A stretch of 26,333 nt of DNA. Source: a virus. This document shows, piece by piece, positions 24,597-26,333 of this stretch; the stretch's first letter is position 1; each line of letters begins with the position of its first letter. A program made the translations under genes and the position numbers. The stretch spans positions 1 through 26,333 of the IMG/VR virus record IMGVR_UViG_3300020193_000123. One strand, 5' to 3'. The notes under the pieces are model-generated. The model worked only from the letters and a program-made list of their open reading frames with translations. It searched no databases and was not told the DNA's origin.

Positions 24597-25042
24597 ACAC
24601 AGCAAGCAAGTTTACAGGTTTCAAACCTAGAGAGCAACAACAAAAAGACAAGCAACCTGCCAAAGCAGTTAAGGACTGGAAGGTTGGTGAGAAGCTTGTT
24701 GGCTTCTGGCAGCAAGATAAAGAGTACGATGGTCAGTATGGCAAGATCTTGTACCATTACCTTATTAAGGCTGAGATAGATAAGAAAGGCAACATTGTTA
24801 CTCAAGATGAACCAGTTACTCTACGTTCAGGTGCTGGTCTTGCCAATCAACTCAAAGGACTTAAGGCTGGTCAACTAGTTGAGATTACCTACGAGGGCAA
24901 GGTTAAGAACATTAAGACTGGTCAAACCTTTCATAAGTTCACTAGCCAAGTTGCAGATAACGTTTATGTAAAAGCTGTAACTACACCTACGGCAGCTAAA
25001 GAAGATGATAATGACTTTATGGAGTGGGATGATGAACAGTGA
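24593..25042 (+). CDS. OB-fold single-stranded DNA-binding-like protein
   Basis: 149 aa. A basic head (KFTGFKPREQQQKDKQPAKA) is followed by a beta-rich core: WKVGEKLVGFWQ, YGKILYHYLIKAE, AGLANQLKGLKAGQLVEITY and EGKVKNIKTGQTFHKFTSQV. It ends in an acidic tail (KEDDNDFMEWDDEQ). The strand pattern and the acidic C-terminus fit phage SSB-like proteins, whose tail recruits other replication proteins. AAAGGAG lies before the ATG. Position beside a helicase agrees with a replication role. Confidence 0.75.
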   Translation: MNTASKFTGFKPREQQQKDKQPAKAVKDWKVGEKLVGFWQQDKEYDGQYGKILYHYLIKAEIDKKGNIVTQDEPVTLRSGAGLANQLKGLKAGQLVEITYEGKVKNIKTGQTFHKFTSQVADNVYVKAVTTPTAAKEDDNDFMEWDDEQ

Positions 25043-25526
25043 TTATATGCGGATGGTTCCTAAACCTAGCTTCTCTGGGTGGACAGAGCATAGAAGGCTT
25101 CAGCTCTGGCCTGAGAAGAATGCTGTACTATTTATGGCTCCAGACTTCAACTGGTTTGTACCTAATGAGATTTGTCAGAAGTTTGCTGACATTACTTGGT
25201 TTGGAGTAGGAAGTATAAGACACTGGATTCCTCATAACCTAAACCTATACTACAATAATTATGAGGAGGAGTGTAGGCTGGCTATGAGTATATACCCTCT
25301 AGATCGGAATGAGGTAAAGGTAGGAGACAGCTACGTCTGGCGTGGTGACCTATTCACACACTTTATGACTATCTATAACATGAAGGATAAGACTGCTGTT
25401 TTAGCTTTACTTACCTCTCCCCATGAGAGACTAAGAGCTGCAGGTAAGTTAATTAAGGATTTGTGGAGGCAAGATGAAAAAGCCAAGGAAGAAGAAAACC
25501 AAGACAACAGTAGAGTTTCAGTCTGA
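25032..25526 (+). CDS. Protein of unknown function with C-terminal LLTSPHERLR motif
   Basis: 164 aa from ATG 25032, GGAG seven bases upstream; 25029 and earlier ATGs are in frame but worse. Overlaps the SSB-like gene by 11 nt. N-terminal half: WTEHRRLQLWPEKNAVLFMA, DFNWFVPNEICQKFADITWF and HWIPHNLNLYYNNYEEECRL, rich in aromatics. The C-terminal DKTAVLALLTSPHERLRAAG helix pair matches the end of the next gene. No family recognised. Confidence 0.65.
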   Translation: MNSDYMRMVPKPSFSGWTEHRRLQLWPEKNAVLFMAPDFNWFVPNEICQKFADITWFGVGSIRHWIPHNLNLYYNNYEEECRLAMSIYPLDRNEVKVGDSYVWRGDLFTHFMTIYNMKDKTAVLALLTSPHERLRAAGKLIKDLWRQDEKAKEEENQDNSRVSV

Positions 25527-25746
25527 AGAACAGTTAATGAAGATGTGCCATGAGGTACTTGTTCATTACTTTTTTGCTCTTAGCGGAGATAAGACAAGTC
25601 TAGCATACCTACTTACTCATCCAGAGAAGCAGCTAAGAGAGCTAGGTGAGCTCATGGTTAAGAAGCAAGCTGAACAGCCACAAAGGCAACAGGAGGACGG
25701 ATATGACGGATTTGCATCTAACAGCAGTCCTTATCGTCAAGAATGA
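25474..25746 (+). CDS. 90-aa protein sharing C-terminal motif with upstream gene
   Basis: Basic start MKKPRKKKTKTTVEF, then a helix EEQLMKMCHEVLVHYFFALS followed by GDKTSLAYLLTHPEKQLREL, which closely resembles the DKTAVLALLTSPHERLR region of the previous gene. It appears to be a duplicated domain. GGAGG four bases before the ATG; overlaps the previous gene by 53 nt and the next by 44. Function unknown. Confidence 0.65.
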   Translation: MKKPRKKKTKTTVEFQSEEQLMKMCHEVLVHYFFALSGDKTSLAYLLTHPEKQLRELGELMVKKQAEQPQRQQEDGYDGFASNSSPYRQE

Positions 25747-26333
25747 AGAGCGTGACATAGCTGACTGTTTAAGGAGTGTTTATGATGTTGTTAATGAGTT
25801 TGTTATTGTTGACACAGGCAGTACTGATGATACGTCTGCTGTGGTACATTCTACGCTAAAAGACTTTCCTGGTAGGTATAACATCTTCCATAGCCAAGTA
25901 GGAATGGAAAACGGTAAGATAGTTAGCTTTGCTCAAGCAAGGAATAATGCTCTTACGTTTGTATCTCCTGAGACTGATTACGTTATTAGTCTTGATGCTG
26001 ATGACAGAATACTTAATCCTGAGAAGATACGTCCTGCACTTAAGTACGCTGATGCTCTATATCTTACTGTTACCAATGAGGCTAGGAACTATGATTTCAA
26101 GTCTATGAGAATCTGGAATGTAAAGCACAAACCTGCCGCACAATGGGAAGGTCACGTGCATGAGTATCTAAGGCTAGAAGGACACTCCACTGATAATAGT
26201 GAAGTAATCCTAATGCATAAATATGGTGACGCACCTAACCAAGAAAATGGAACTGAGCGGAACTTAAGGATTATGGCAGCTGAAATTGCAAGAGGTGAAG
26301 CTACTGGTAGGACATACTTCTATTATGCCAATC
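25703..26333 (+). CDS. GT2-family glycosyltransferase (3' end beyond window)
   Basis: At least 210 codons, running off the right edge. Start ATG 25703 with AGGAGG six bases upstream. Begins LTAVLIVKNEERDIADCLRS, then FVIVDTGSTDDTS, QARNNAL and YVISLDADDRI: the standard GT2 order with the nucleotide-sugar Asp region and a D-x-D. Later EGHVHEYLRL is common in this family. It transfers a sugar from an activated donor, but acceptor is unknown. Second glycosyltransferase-like gene in the same operon. Confidence 0.85.
   Translation, partial: MTDLHLTAVLIVKNEERDIADCLRSVYDVVNEFVIVDTGSTDDTSAVVHSTLKDFPGRYNIFHSQVGMENGKIVSFAQARNNALTFVSPETDYVISLDADDRILNPEKIRPALKYADALYLTVTNEARNYDFKSMRIWNVKHKPAAQWEGHVHEYLRLEGHSTDNSEVILMHKYGDAPNQENGTERNLRIMAAEIARGEATGRTYFYYAN

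Overview
This window is part of a tailed bacteriophage genome (Caudoviricetes). The block includes a large terminase, a portal, a scaffold-like protein and an HK97-type capsid protein. After these come a short head-tail adaptor, a large beta-rich nozzle-like protein, fibres and an Ala/Gln-rich virion protein. No tape-measure, sheath or long tail-tube gene is visible, so a short-tailed (podovirus) virion is the best guess. The DNA is AT-rich. Most genes have strong AGGAG-type ribosome binding sites, and many adjoining genes are coupled through 1-4 nt or longer overlaps. I cannot name the host from sequence alone. No integrase, repressor, tRNA, RNA polymerase or lysozyme was recognised in the window.

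Layout: two convoys of genes diverge from an 88-bp AT-rich gap at about 20332-20419. Leftward (minus strand), in transcription order: a 60-aa protein, a possible PD-(D/E)XK nuclease, a helix-turn-helix (HTH) protein, an HNH nuclease, a second HTH protein overlapping the HNH gene, a helical protein, a GNAT acetyltransferase, a 78-aa protein, the large terminase, a 51-aa protein, a two-helix membrane protein, two small proteins, portal, scaffold, major capsid protein, a probable decoration protein, an acidic protein, the adaptor, small beta proteins alternating with a collagen-like fibre and a tail-collar fibre, a coiled-coil membrane protein, the nozzle-like protein, an Ala/Gln-rich protein ending in an S74-like chaperone domain, and a gene cut by the left edge.

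Rightward (plus strand): four small genes, three of which look membrane-anchored, then a 386-nt stretch holding an unusual run of long hairpins. Next come an SF2 helicase carrying three C-terminal modules, a glycosyltransferase-like gene, an OB-fold SSB-like gene, two genes sharing a C-terminal motif, and a GT2 glycosyltransferase cut by the right edge. This looks like a replication and modification module.

The most unusual items are: the hairpin array at about 21594-21848 with mutually exclusive pairings; the HNH/HTH gene pair, which an A6 run could join by a +1 shift; the helicase with triplicated modules; two glycosyltransferase-like genes flanking an SSB-like gene; and a strong G6/C6 hairpin immediately after the capsid gene.
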